Source of the DNA: Caldimonas tepidiphila
Lineage (GTDB): Bacteria; Pseudomonadota; Gammaproteobacteria; Burkholderiales; Burkholderiaceae_C
Assembly (NCBI RefSeq): GCF_003569765.1
Contig: NZ_QXMG01000010.1
Coordinates: forward strand, 60,138-124,137
DNA length: 64,000 nucleotides
Direction: 5' to 3'
Shown: in pieces, positions 53,334 through 64,000 of the stretch
How positions within the stretch are numbered: position 1 is the stretch's first letter
How the letters are laid out: the number at the start of each line of letters is the position of its first letter
Position numbers and translations under genes: made by a program
Notes under the pieces: generated by a model
Seen by the model: only the letters and a program-made list of their open reading frames with translations
Database searches by the model: none
What the model was told of the DNA's origin: nothing

Positions 53334-54557
53334 ATGAGCGACAAGGAACAAGAGAAGAACGCGGCGCCCGCGCCGCTGGCCGGGGTGCGGGTGCTGGAGC
53401 TGGGCTCGCTGATCGCCGGGCCCTACGCTGCCTCGCTGCTGGCGCAGTTCGGCGCCGAGGTGATCAAGATCGAGCCGCCGGGCGACGGCGACCCGCTGCG
53501 CAAGTGGCGCCGGCTGCACGAGGGCACCTCGCTGTGGTGGTACTCGCAGAGCCGCAACAAGAAGTCGCTGGCGCTGGACCTGCGCACCGAGGCCGCGCGC
53601 GACATCGTGCGCCGCCTCGCCGGCGAGGTCGACATCGTGATCGAGAACTTCCGGCCCGGCACGCTCGAGAAATGGGGCATCGGCTGGGAGCAGCTGAGCG
53701 CCGCGAACCCGAAGCTGATCATGGTGCGCGTCTCGGGCTACGGCCAGAGCGGCCCCTACCGCGAACGCCCCGGCTTCGCCGCGATCGCCGAGTGCATGGG
53801 CGGGCTGCGCTACACCTCGGGCTTTCCGGACCGGCCGCCGGTGCGCGTCGGCGTGAGCCTCGGCGACACGCTCGCCTCGCTCTACGGCACCATCGGCGCG
53901 CTGATGGCGATGCACCACCTGAAGGCCCACGGCGGCCAGGGCCAGTACATCGACGTCGCGCTCTACGAATCGGTGTTCGCGATCATGGAGAGCCTGGTGC
54001 CCGAGTACTCGGCGCAGGGCTTCGTGCGCGAGCGCAGCGGCGCGAGCCTGCCCGGCATCTCGCCGTCCAACACCTACCTGTGCGGCGACGGCAACTACGT
54101 CGCGATCGCAGGCAACGGCGACGCGATCTTCAGGCGGCTGATGCAGGCGATCGGCCGCGAGGACATGGCATCGGACCCGGAGCTGGCGCGCAACGACGGC
54201 CGCGTGCGCCACAACGAGCGCATCGACGCGGCGATCTCCGAATGGACCGGCCGCCACGAACTCGACCAGGTGCTCGACGTGCTCGAGGCCGCCGCGGTGC
54301 CGGCCGGGCGCATCTACACCGCCGCCGACATCGTGAAGGATCCGCACTACGCCGCGCGCGGCATGATCGAGCACCACCGGCTGCCCGACGGGCTGCCGGT
54401 CGACCTGCCGGGGATCGTGCCCAAGCTCAGCGCGACGCCCGGCCGCACGCAATGGCTCGGCCCGGCGCTCGGCGAGCACACCGACGACGTGCTGGCCTCG
54501 ATCGGGCTCGGCGACGAGGAGATCGCGAAGCTGCGCGCCGACGGCGTCGTGGCCTGA
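53334..54557 (+). CDS. CoA transferase, family III (CaiB/BaiF)
   Basis: 407 residues. LAGVRVLELGSLIAGPYAASLLAQFGAEVIKIE (residues about 16-48) with the catalytic Asp expected in VGVSLGDTLASLYG (near 182), and SGYGQSGPY, are the CaiB signature. It moves CoA from one acyl-CoA to a free acid. GGAGGAG lies before the ATG. It is followed by an HMG-CoA-lyase-like gene 12 bp on, so it likely activates the acid that the lyase then cuts. Confidence 0.92.
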   Translation: MSDKEQEKNAAPAPLAGVRVLELGSLIAGPYAASLLAQFGAEVIKIEPPGDGDPLRKWRRLHEGTSLWWYSQSRNKKSLALDLRTEAARDIVRRLAGEVDIVIENFRPGTLEKWGIGWEQLSAANPKLIMVRVSGYGQSGPYRERPGFAAIAECMGGLRYTSGFPDRPPVRVGVSLGDTLASLYGTIGALMAMHHLKAHGGQGQYIDVALYESVFAIMESLVPEYSAQGFVRERSGASLPGISPSNTYLCGDGNYVAIAGNGDAIFRRLMQAIGREDMASDPELARNDGRVRHNERIDAAISEWTGRHELDQVLDVLEAAAVPAGRIYTAADIVKDPHYAARGMIEHHRLPDGLPVDLPGIVPKLSATPGRTQWLGPALGEHTDDVLASIGLGDEEIAKLRADGVVA

Positions 54558-54569
54558 AGGAGAACACCG

Positions 54570-55571
54570 ATGAGAAAAGCCGAGGGCAAGCGTCTCTACA
54601 TACAGGATGTCGCGGTGCGCGACGGCTTCCAGATCGAGCCGGTGTTCGTGCCGACGGCGGACAAGGTCGCGCTGATCGACGGGCTGAGCCGCAGCGGGCT
54701 GGCGAAGATCGAGGTCACCTCGTTCACGTCGCCGAAGGCGATTCCCGCGCTGGCCGACGCCGAGGCCGTGCTGGCGCAGATCAAGCGCCGCCCCGGCGTC
54801 GAGTACGCGGCGCTGGTGCCGAACCTGCGCGGCTGCGAGCGCGCGCTCGCCAGCCGCGTCGACGAGATCAACCTCGTGATGTCGGCGAGCGAGACGCACA
54901 ACCTCGCCAACCTGCGCATGAGCCGCGAGCAGTCGCTGGCGCAGTTCGAGCAGATCGTCGCGCTGGCGCGCGGCCACGCGCAGGTCAACGCCTCGCTGTC
55001 GACCGCCTTCGGCTGCCCCTTCGACGGCGACATCGCGGACGCGCGCGTGCTCGAGCTGCTCGGCCGCTTCGCGACAATGGGCATCGATCGCGTGACGCTG
55101 TGCGACACCACCGGGGTCGCGAACCCGGCGCAGGTCGAGCGGCTGTGCGCGGCGGCGAAGGCCGCCTTCCCGCAGATCGACTTCACCGCGCACTTCCACG
55201 ACACGCGCGGCATGGGCCTGGCCAATGCGCTCGCGGCGCTGGAGGCCGGCATCGACCGCTTCGACGCCTCGCTCGGCGGCCTGGGCGGCTGTCCCTTCGC
55301 GCCGGGCGCGAGCGGCAACGTCTGCACCGAGGACCTGGTGCACATGTTCGAGGCGATGGGCTACGACACCGGCGTCGACCTGGAGGCGCTGATCGGGCTG
55401 TCGCGCCGCCTGCCGGCGCTGGTCGGGCACGAGGTGCCGGGTCAGGTGATGAAGGCGGGTCCGTCGACGCGCCGCCACCCGGCGCCGGCCTCGCTCGGCG
55501 CGCCGGGCGCGCAGCAGCGGCTCGCGACCGTCAAGGCGGTCGACCCGGCCTCGAACTGCAGCCCGGTCTGA
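54570..55571 (+). CDS. HMG-CoA lyase-family enzyme
   Basis: 333-residue TIM-barrel lyase of the DRE-TIM family. VAVRDGFQIEP near the N-terminus carries the Arg-Asp pair, THFHDTRG-like AHFHDTRGMG the metal histidines, and GLGGCPFAPGASGNV the active-site cysteine loop of HMG-CoA lyases. It cleaves HMG-CoA or a similar 3-hydroxy-3-methylacyl-CoA to acetyl-CoA and a keto acid. AAGGAGAA stands before the ATG, 12 bp after the CoA transferase. The tail (from about 295) is Ala/Pro-rich and longer than usual. Confidence 0.88.
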   Translation: MRKAEGKRLYIQDVAVRDGFQIEPVFVPTADKVALIDGLSRSGLAKIEVTSFTSPKAIPALADAEAVLAQIKRRPGVEYAALVPNLRGCERALASRVDEINLVMSASETHNLANLRMSREQSLAQFEQIVALARGHAQVNASLSTAFGCPFDGDIADARVLELLGRFATMGIDRVTLCDTTGVANPAQVERLCAAAKAAFPQIDFTAHFHDTRGMGLANALAALEAGIDRFDASLGGLGGCPFAPGASGNVCTEDLVHMFEAMGYDTGVDLEALIGLSRRLPALVGHEVPGQVMKAGPSTRRHPAPASLGAPGAQQRLATVKAVDPASNCSPV

Positions 55572-55573
55572 AG

Positions 55574-55587
55574 CCGGCGGCCGCCGG
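55574..55587. terminator. 14-bp palindrome between convergent genes
   Basis: CCGGCGGCCGCCGG, self-complementary, lies directly after the HMG-CoA-lyase-like stop and before the convergent sdaA stop. A second arm (CCGGCGGC) follows at 55589, allowing alternative pairings. No T tract. Confidence 0.35.
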
Positions 55588-55637
55588 ACCCGGCGGCTCC
55601 GCGCTCCGCTCTCCGCGCGTCGCCGGCCCTGCCTGCC

Positions 55638-57032
<1,395 letters not shown>

Positions 57033-57084
57033 CGCGCGCCTCCTTCCTTGCAAGCGCCCCGCGGCCGGCACGGGCCGCGCGGAT

Positions 57085-58152
57085 TCAACCGCCGAGCGCC
57101 GTCTTCACGTCCGCGACGAAGCGGTCCACCGACTCGGGCCGCGTGTCCCAGGCGCACATCAGCCGGCAGCCGCCGCCGGCGATGAACTGGTAGAACTTCC
57201 AGCCCTGCGCGTAGAGCGCCTCCACCACCGGCTGCGGCATCTGCGCGAACACCGCGTTGGCCTGCGGCGGATGCAGCACCTGCACGCCGTCGAGCGCCTT
57301 CAGGCCCTCGTGCAGCCGCTGCGCCATCGCGTTCGCATGCCGCGCGTTGCGCAGCCAGACGTCCCCCTCGAGCAGCCCGACCCAGGGCGCCGAGATGAAC
57401 CTCATCTTGGATGCGAGTTGCCCCGCCTGCTTGACGCGCCAGGCGAAGTCCGCGGCGAGCGTGCGGTCGAAGAACACCACCGCCTCGCCGACCGGCAGGC
57501 CGTTCTTCGTGCCGCCGAAGCAGAGCACGTCCACGCCGGCGCGCCAGGTGATGTCGGCCGGCGCGCAGCCGAGCGTCGCGACCGCGTTGGCGAAGCGCGC
57601 GCCGTCCATGTGCACCTTCAGTTCGTGCGACTTGGCGACCGCGGCGATCGCGCGCACCTCGTCGACCGAGTAGACGGTGCCCAGCTCGGTGGCCTGCGTC
57701 AGCGACACCACCTTCGGGCGCGGGTAGTGGATGTCGCGGCGCCGGGTGACGAGCGCCTCGACCGCCGCGGGCGTCAGCTTGCCCAGCCGCGCCGCCTCGG
57801 ACACGCCCTCGGCGACCAGCAGCTTGGAGCCGTTCGAGAAGAACTCCGGCCCGCCGCACTCGTCGGTCTCGATGTGCGCGACCGGCGTGCAGATCACCGA
57901 GTGGTAGCTCTGGCACATCGCGGCCAGTGCCAGCGAGTTCGCCGCGGTGCCGTTGAAGACGAAGTAGACGTCCGCTTCGGTCTGGAACAGCTCGCGCAGC
58001 CGGTCCGCGGCGCGCTGCGTCCAGCGGTCGTCGCCGTAGGCGGGCTCGTGGCCGCTGCCGTTGGCCTCCAGCAGCCAGTGCAGCGCCTCGGGGCACATGC
58101 CGGCGTAGTTGTCGCTGGCGAAATGCTGACGGATCTCGGGGGCCGGGCTCAT
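57085..58152 (-). CDS. ltaE: Low-specificity L-threonine aldolase
   Basis: PLP enzyme that cuts L-threonine or allo-threonine to glycine and acetaldehyde. 355 residues. Motifs: [37 protein letters not shown] and the PLP lysine in [15 protein letters not shown]. It is 36 bp after gcvP on the same strand, and its product glycine feeds the glycine cleavage system. GGAAGGAGC stands before the ATG. Confidence 0.93.
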   Translation of the reverse strand: MSPAPEIRQHFASDNYAGMCPEALHWLLEANGSGHEPAYGDDRWTQRAADRLRELFQTEADVYFVFNGTAANSLALAAMCQSYHSVICTPVAHIETDECGGPEFFSNGSKLLVAEGVSEAARLGKLTPAAVEALVTRRRDIHYPRPKVVSLTQATELGTVYSVDEVRAIAAVAKSHELKVHMDGARFANAVATLGCAPADITWRAGVDVLCFGGTKNGLPVGEAVVFFDRTLAADFAWRVKQAGQLASKMRFISAPWVGLLEGDVWLRNARHANAMAQRLHEGLKALDGVQVLHPPQANAVFAQMPQPVVEALYAQGWKFYQFIAGGGCRLMCAWDTRPESVDRFVADVKTALGG

Positions 58153-58188
58153 GCTGTGCTCCTTCCTGGGGCCTGTCGCTTCAGTGTC

Positions 58189-61083
<2,895 letters not shown>

Positions 61084-61147
61084 GGGGTCGATCCGGATCA
61101 GGCGGGGCGGGGAAGCCGCGCGCGGGCGGCCTCCCGGAGGAGGGGAC

Positions 61148-61522
61148 TCAGGCGTTCTGGACCAGCGCGTCGTAGGCGGTCGCGTCGAGCAGCGCGTCGA
61201 ACTGCGCCGGCTGGGCCAGGCGCACCTTGAAGAACCAGCCCGCGCCGAGCGGGTCGGAGTTCGCCAGCGACGGGTCGTCGCGCAGCGCCTCGTTGACCTC
61301 GACGATCTCGCCGTCGAGCGGCGCGTACACGTCGGCCGCGGCTTTCACCGACTCGACCACGCCGGCCACGTCCTTCTGCGCGAAGCTCTTGCCGACCTCG
61401 GGCAGCTCGACGAACACCACGTCGCCCAGCGCGTCCTGCGCGTGCTGAGTGATGCCGACGGTGGCAATGCCGTCGTCGGCGAGGTTGACCCATTCGTGGT
61501 CTTCGGTGTACTTGACGCTCAT
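61148..61522 (-). CDS. gcvH: Glycine cleavage system H protein
   Basis: 124 residues. Carries lipoate on Lys60 ([18 protein letters not shown]) and shuttles the aminomethyl intermediate between P, T and L proteins. YTEDHEWV and [12 protein letters not shown] are standard. AAAGGAA before the ATG. The L protein gene (lpd) is not in this window. Confidence 0.96.
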   Translation of the reverse strand: MSVKYTEDHEWVNLADDGIATVGITQHAQDALGDVVFVELPEVGKSFAQKDVAGVVESVKAAADVYAPLDGEIVEVNEALRDDPSLANSDPLGAGWFFKVRLAQPAQFDALLDATAYDALVQNA

Positions 61523-61570
61523 CGCGGTTCCTTTGTTAGGGAAATGAAAAGGGAAAACGGGGCGGGCGAC

Positions 61571-62698
61571 TCAGCGCACGTAGCGTTGCGGCGCAAAGGG
61601 CATGCCCGTCACCGTCATCGGCACGCGCTTGTCGCGCACCAGCGCGAACAGCTCGGTGCCGGGAGCGGCGTGTTCGGTCGGCACGTAGGCCATCGCGACC
61701 GGCTGGCCGACCGTGGGGCCGAGCGAGCCGCTGGTGACGCGGCCGAGCTCGCGGCCGTCCGCGGCGACGATCGTCGCGCCCTCGCGCACCGGCGTACGCT
61801 CGCGGCCGACGAGGCCCACGCGCTTGCGGGCCGCGCCCTCGGTCAGCTGCCGGCCGATGATCTCGGCGCCCGAATAGCCTCCGGCGCGCTCGCCGCCCGG
61901 CCGGCGGACTTTCTGGATCGCCCAGGTCAGGCCCGCCTCGACCGGCGTGGTGGCGGTGTCGATGTCGTGGCCGTAGAGGCACAGCCCGGCTTCCAGGCGC
62001 AGCGTGTCGCGCGCGCCCAGGCCGATCGGCTTCACCTCGGGCTGCGCGAGCAGCGCGCGGGCGAGCGCCTCGGCCCGGTCCGCAGGAACCGAGATCTCGA
62101 AGCCGTCCTCGCCGGTGTAGCCCGAGCGGGTGACGAAGCAGTCGGCGCCGTCGAGCGTGACGAAGGCGCCGGTCATGAATTTCAGATCGGAAACCGAAGG
62201 CGCCAGGCGCGCGAGCGCGGTGACGGCCTGCGGCCCCTGCAGCGCGAGCAGGGCGCGCTCGGGCAGCGGCTCGACGCGGCAGCGCGCGCCGATCTTTTCC
62301 TGCAGGTAGGCGGTGTCCTGCGCCTTGCACGCGGCGTTCACGACGACGAACAGATCATCGGGGCGGCGGCAGATCATCAGGTCGTCGAGGATGCCGCCCT
62401 GCTCGTTGGTGAAGAGCGCGTAGCGCTGCTTGAGCACGGGCAGGCCGATCACGTCCATCGGCACCAGGGTTTCCAGTGCCGCGGCGGCCTCGTCGCCGAC
62501 CAGGCGCAGCTGGCCCATGTGCGAGACGTCGAAGAGGCCGGCGGCCGTACGGGTGTGTCGGTGCTCGGCGAGGATGCCCTCGCGGTACTGCACCGGCATG
62601 TCGTAGCCGCCGAAGGGCACCATGCGGGCACCGAGCTCGAGGTGCAGCGCGTGCAGCGGGGTGGTCAGCAGCGGGGCGGCGGAGGAGGCCTGGGTCAT
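61571..62698 (-). CDS. gcvT: Aminomethyltransferase, T protein
   Basis: 375 residues. Transfers the one-carbon unit from the H protein to tetrahydrofolate. Motifs: MVPFGGYDMPVQY, FDVSHMGQLRLVG, and RSGYTGEDGFEISV with the substrate-site residues. First gene of the operon, following a tandem glycine riboswitch by about 55 bp. The start ATG has only a weak ribosome site, which lies close to the 3' arm of a leader hairpin. Confidence 0.96.
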   Translation of the reverse strand: MTQASSAAPLLTTPLHALHLELGARMVPFGGYDMPVQYREGILAEHRHTRTAAGLFDVSHMGQLRLVGDEAAAALETLVPMDVIGLPVLKQRYALFTNEQGGILDDLMICRRPDDLFVVVNAACKAQDTAYLQEKIGARCRVEPLPERALLALQGPQAVTALARLAPSVSDLKFMTGAFVTLDGADCFVTRSGYTGEDGFEISVPADRAEALARALLAQPEVKPIGLGARDTLRLEAGLCLYGHDIDTATTPVEAGLTWAIQKVRRPGGERAGGYSGAEIIGRQLTEGAARKRVGLVGRERTPVREGATIVAADGRELGRVTSGSLGPTVGQPVAMAYVPTEHAAPGTELFALVRDKRVPMTVTGMPFAPQRYVR

Positions 62699-62709
62699 GA
62701 CAGGACTTT

Positions 62710-62755
62710 CGAGGGCATGTGACGGAACCCCACCTCGACGGTGGGTCTGCCCTCG
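62710..62755 (-). promoter_or_regulatory. Leader hairpin between riboswitch and gcvT (expression platform)
   Basis: Two nested stems: CGAGGGCA (62755-62748, minus strand) with TGCCCTCG (62717-62710), and inside it CCCACC with GGTGGG. The outer stem begins right at the edge of aptamer II, so glycine binding could change whether it forms. Its 3' arm ends 12 bases before the gcvT start, so control of translation is likely; no T tract for termination. Confidence 0.6.
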
Positions 62756-62953
62756 CTGTCCGCTTTACCTGAGAGATTGGCAGGAGGCCCTGAAGCCCTG
62801 TCCCGCTTGCCCCTTCGGTGGGCCGCATCGGGTACGGCCTCTCTCCAGTGAGGATCGCTCCGGTTGTCCGGCGCGTTCGCCAGTCCTTTTGCCTGAGCGT
62901 TCGAGGGAATGCCTCTGCGCCTTCGGCGGCCCCGCACGGGGCTCTCTCCTGAC
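62756..62953 (-). ncRNA. Tandem glycine riboswitch
   Basis: Two glycine aptamers in series on the minus strand. Aptamer I (62953-62880) has CAGGAGAGAGC, GCCGAAGGCGCAG and GCTCAGGCAAAAGGAC; aptamer II (62850-62756) has CTGGAGAGAGGCC, CACCGAAGGGGCAAG and TCTCTCAGGTAAAGCGGAC. These conserved blocks and the linker of about 29 bases are the classic gcv-leader design. It stands in front of gcvT and should turn the operon on when glycine is plentiful. Confidence 0.93.
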
Positions 62954-63010
62954 GAACGAGGAGTGTAGCTCAGCGCCCGGGCCCCGCAAATCGGGGATTC
63001 AAGCCAGCGC

Positions 63011-63553
63011 TCAGGCGCGAAGCAGTTCGATGCGGACCAGCCGCGCGCGCTCCTCCCCGGAGACGCGGGCGATCGCCTGCGTCACGAGCGCCATGGCCTG
63101 CATCAGGCCCTCGTCGTCGCGCACCTCGCGCAGCAGCTCGCGCAGGAACTCCCACTGAGCCGGGTCCGAGCGCGCGAAGGTGCGCTCGGCCAGATCGATC
63201 AGGTAGAGCTTGGTGGCGGCCGGGGAGCGGGCCCAGGGCGTCGCGCTCGCCGCCGGGGCCTCCCGAGGGCTCGGCTCGGCGGGAAGAGGCCCGGCGGCAG
63301 CCGGAGCGGGGGCCGGGGACGCCGTCTCCGGCGGAGACAGGGCGCTCACTGCCGCGCCGGCCGCCAGGAAGCCCCGCTCGACCAGGCTGTGGACCAGGTC
63401 GGCCGTCGCGCCGGCGACGAGCGCGAGCAGGTCGTGCGCGGAGCGTTGTCCGTCGGCGAGCAGCACCAGCGTGCGCTCCCGCGGCGTCAGCGTGCGGATG
63501 CCGGGCGCGAGGGCCAGGCGGGCCAGGTCGGTCTTGATCAGCAGCGTGCTCAT
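63011..63553 (-). CDS. Hypothetical protein with N-terminal helical/winged-helix-like domain
   Basis: 180 residues, no family recognised. The N-terminal 75 residues (LTPRERTLVLLADGQRSAHD, LVHSLVERGFL) look like a small helical or winged-helix domain seen in bacterial regulators and FHA-type accessory proteins. Next is an Ala/Pro linker (80-120), then a helical C-terminal part with RDDEGLMQAMALVTQAIARV. No signal peptide. GAGGG stands before the ATG at 63553. It lies between the gcv riboswitch and the ETF-QO gene, on the same strand as both. Confidence 0.65.
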   Translation of the reverse strand: MSTLLIKTDLARLALAPGIRTLTPRERTLVLLADGQRSAHDLLALVAGATADLVHSLVERGFLAAGAAVSALSPPETASPAPAPAAAGPLPAEPSPREAPAASATPWARSPAATKLYLIDLAERTFARSDPAQWEFLRELLREVRDDEGLMQAMALVTQAIARVSGEERARLVRIELLRA

Positions 63554-63627
63554 GTGGTGAATCCCTCGTTGCCGGGGATTCTTCACAGCGATGTTTCACG
63601 CCGATGAAAGCCGCCGAGTCACCCGGC

Positions 63628-63659
63628 GAGCGGGAGCCGGGCGGCGCGCCGTCCCGCTC
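63628..63659 (-). terminator. Hairpin after the ETF-QO gene
   Basis: GAGCGGGA (63628-63635) pairs with TCCCGCTC (63652-63659); the inner bases contain a further short GC palindrome. It lies 11 bp after the ETF-QO stop. No T tract follows on the minus strand. Confidence 0.45.
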
Positions 63660-63669
63660 CCGTCGGGCC

Positions 63670-64000
63670 TCAGGTGCCGACGTAGTTGGGCCCGCCGCCG
63701 CCTTCCGGGGTGACCCATACGATGTTCTGCGTGGGGTCCTTGATGTCGCAGGTCTTGCAGTGCACGCAGTTCTGCGCGTTGATCTGCAGCCGTTGCCCTC
63801 CGCCCTCGGCCTCGACGAACTCGTACACGCCCGCGGGGCAGTAGCGGCTCTCGGGGCCGGCGTACTGCGCGAGGTTATCCTTGAGCGTGAGGTGCGCGGG
63901 CTGGTTCTCCTCGTGGTTGGTGTTGCTGAGGAACACCGAGGAGAGCCGGTCGAATGAGAGGACACCGTCGGGCTTCGGGTACTCGATCTTCTTGCACTGC
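63670..64000 (-). CDS. Electron transfer flavoprotein-ubiquinone oxidoreductase, C-terminal part
   Basis: The last 110 codons of ETF-QO, which passes electrons from ETF to ubiquinone at the membrane during fatty-acid and amino-acid breakdown; the 5' part is beyond base 64000. The C-terminal ferredoxin-like domain is complete: [13 protein letters not shown] and [18 protein letters not shown] hold the four [4Fe-4S] cysteines, and the end [12 protein letters not shown] is the family signature. [21 protein letters not shown] is equally typical. Confidence 0.95.
   Translation of the reverse strand, partial: QCKKIEYPKPDGVLSFDRLSSVFLSNTNHEENQPAHLTLKDNLAQYAGPESRYCPAGVYEFVEAEGGGQRLQINAQNCVHCKTCDIKDPTQNIVWVTPEGGGGPNYVGT

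Overview
The window is a 64 kb piece of a very GC-rich chromosome (about 70% G+C by eye, not computed). Gene content points to a betaproteobacterium of the order Burkholderiales: two Bug/TctC-type periplasmic solute-binding proteins, a CoxA-CoxC fusion oxidase, Cys-type formate dehydrogenase-N/O, the PA2779/PA2778 families, a tandem glycine riboswitch ahead of gcvTHP, and the queG/tsaE/amiC/mutL/miaA neighbourhood. I cannot name the genus. I saw no rRNA, tRNA, CRISPR array, insertion sequence or phage gene.

Layout. 1-4.0 kb: 5' part of a formate dehydrogenase alpha subunit (runs off the left edge), a small unknown gene, two c-type cytochromes and a Na+/H+ antiporter. 4.0-6.4 kb: thyA, a DMT-family exporter and folA on the minus strand, the last two coupled by an ATGA overlap. 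6.4-10.2 kb: an AT-richer gap, a small repeat-bearing secreted protein with its terminator, a BCP-like peroxiredoxin and an MsbA-like ABC exporter. 10.5-16.0 kb: a cytochrome oxidase locus (HemJ/CopD-like protein, divergent DUF2231 protein, CoxB, CoxA-CoxC fusion, small membrane protein, CtaG), followed with ATGA coupling by a zinc-free MDR dehydrogenase and then glyoxalase I. 17.7-23.7 kb: RlpA, RNase Z-like hydrolase, a hybrid histidine kinase and a chemoreceptor. 24.5-27.7 kb: leuD, leuC and a divergent LysR regulator. 27.8-38.3 kb: a CvpA-CAP fusion, an AttH-like lipocalin, FtsX-type permease, a diiron-fold (ODP) protein with a well placed FNR-type box, an ABC ATPase, miaA, an MFS drug exporter, and a PA2779-PA2778-PA2779 cassette. 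38.4-49.4 kb: amidase, RluB with a long repeat-built tail, a lipoprotein hydrolase, MutL, DedA, AmiC, TsaE, QueG and an AEC transporter. 49.6-55.6 kb: two Bug proteins, XerD, a small secreted protein with a duplicated motif, a CaiB-type CoA transferase and an HMG-CoA-lyase-like enzyme. 55.6-63.0 kb: sdaA, ltaE, gcvP, gcvH and gcvT, reading away from a tandem glycine riboswitch. 63.0-64 kb: an unknown gene and the 3' end of ETF-ubiquinone oxidoreductase.

How parts work together. The oxidase cluster is self-contained: catalytic subunits plus the CuB assembly factor CtaG. thyA and folA make and recycle the folate used for dTMP. The gcv-ltaE-sdaA run turns threonine, glycine and serine into one-carbon units, acetaldehyde and pyruvate and is probably switched on by glycine. 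Bug-CaiB-HMGL looks like uptake, CoA activation and cleavage of a branched organic acid whose identity the sequence does not give. The less described parts are the duplicated PA2779 cassette (36471-38346), the FNR-linked ODP protein sitting inside an Att-like ABC operon (28741-34090), and the small secreted proteins at 7051-7392 and 51559-51915.
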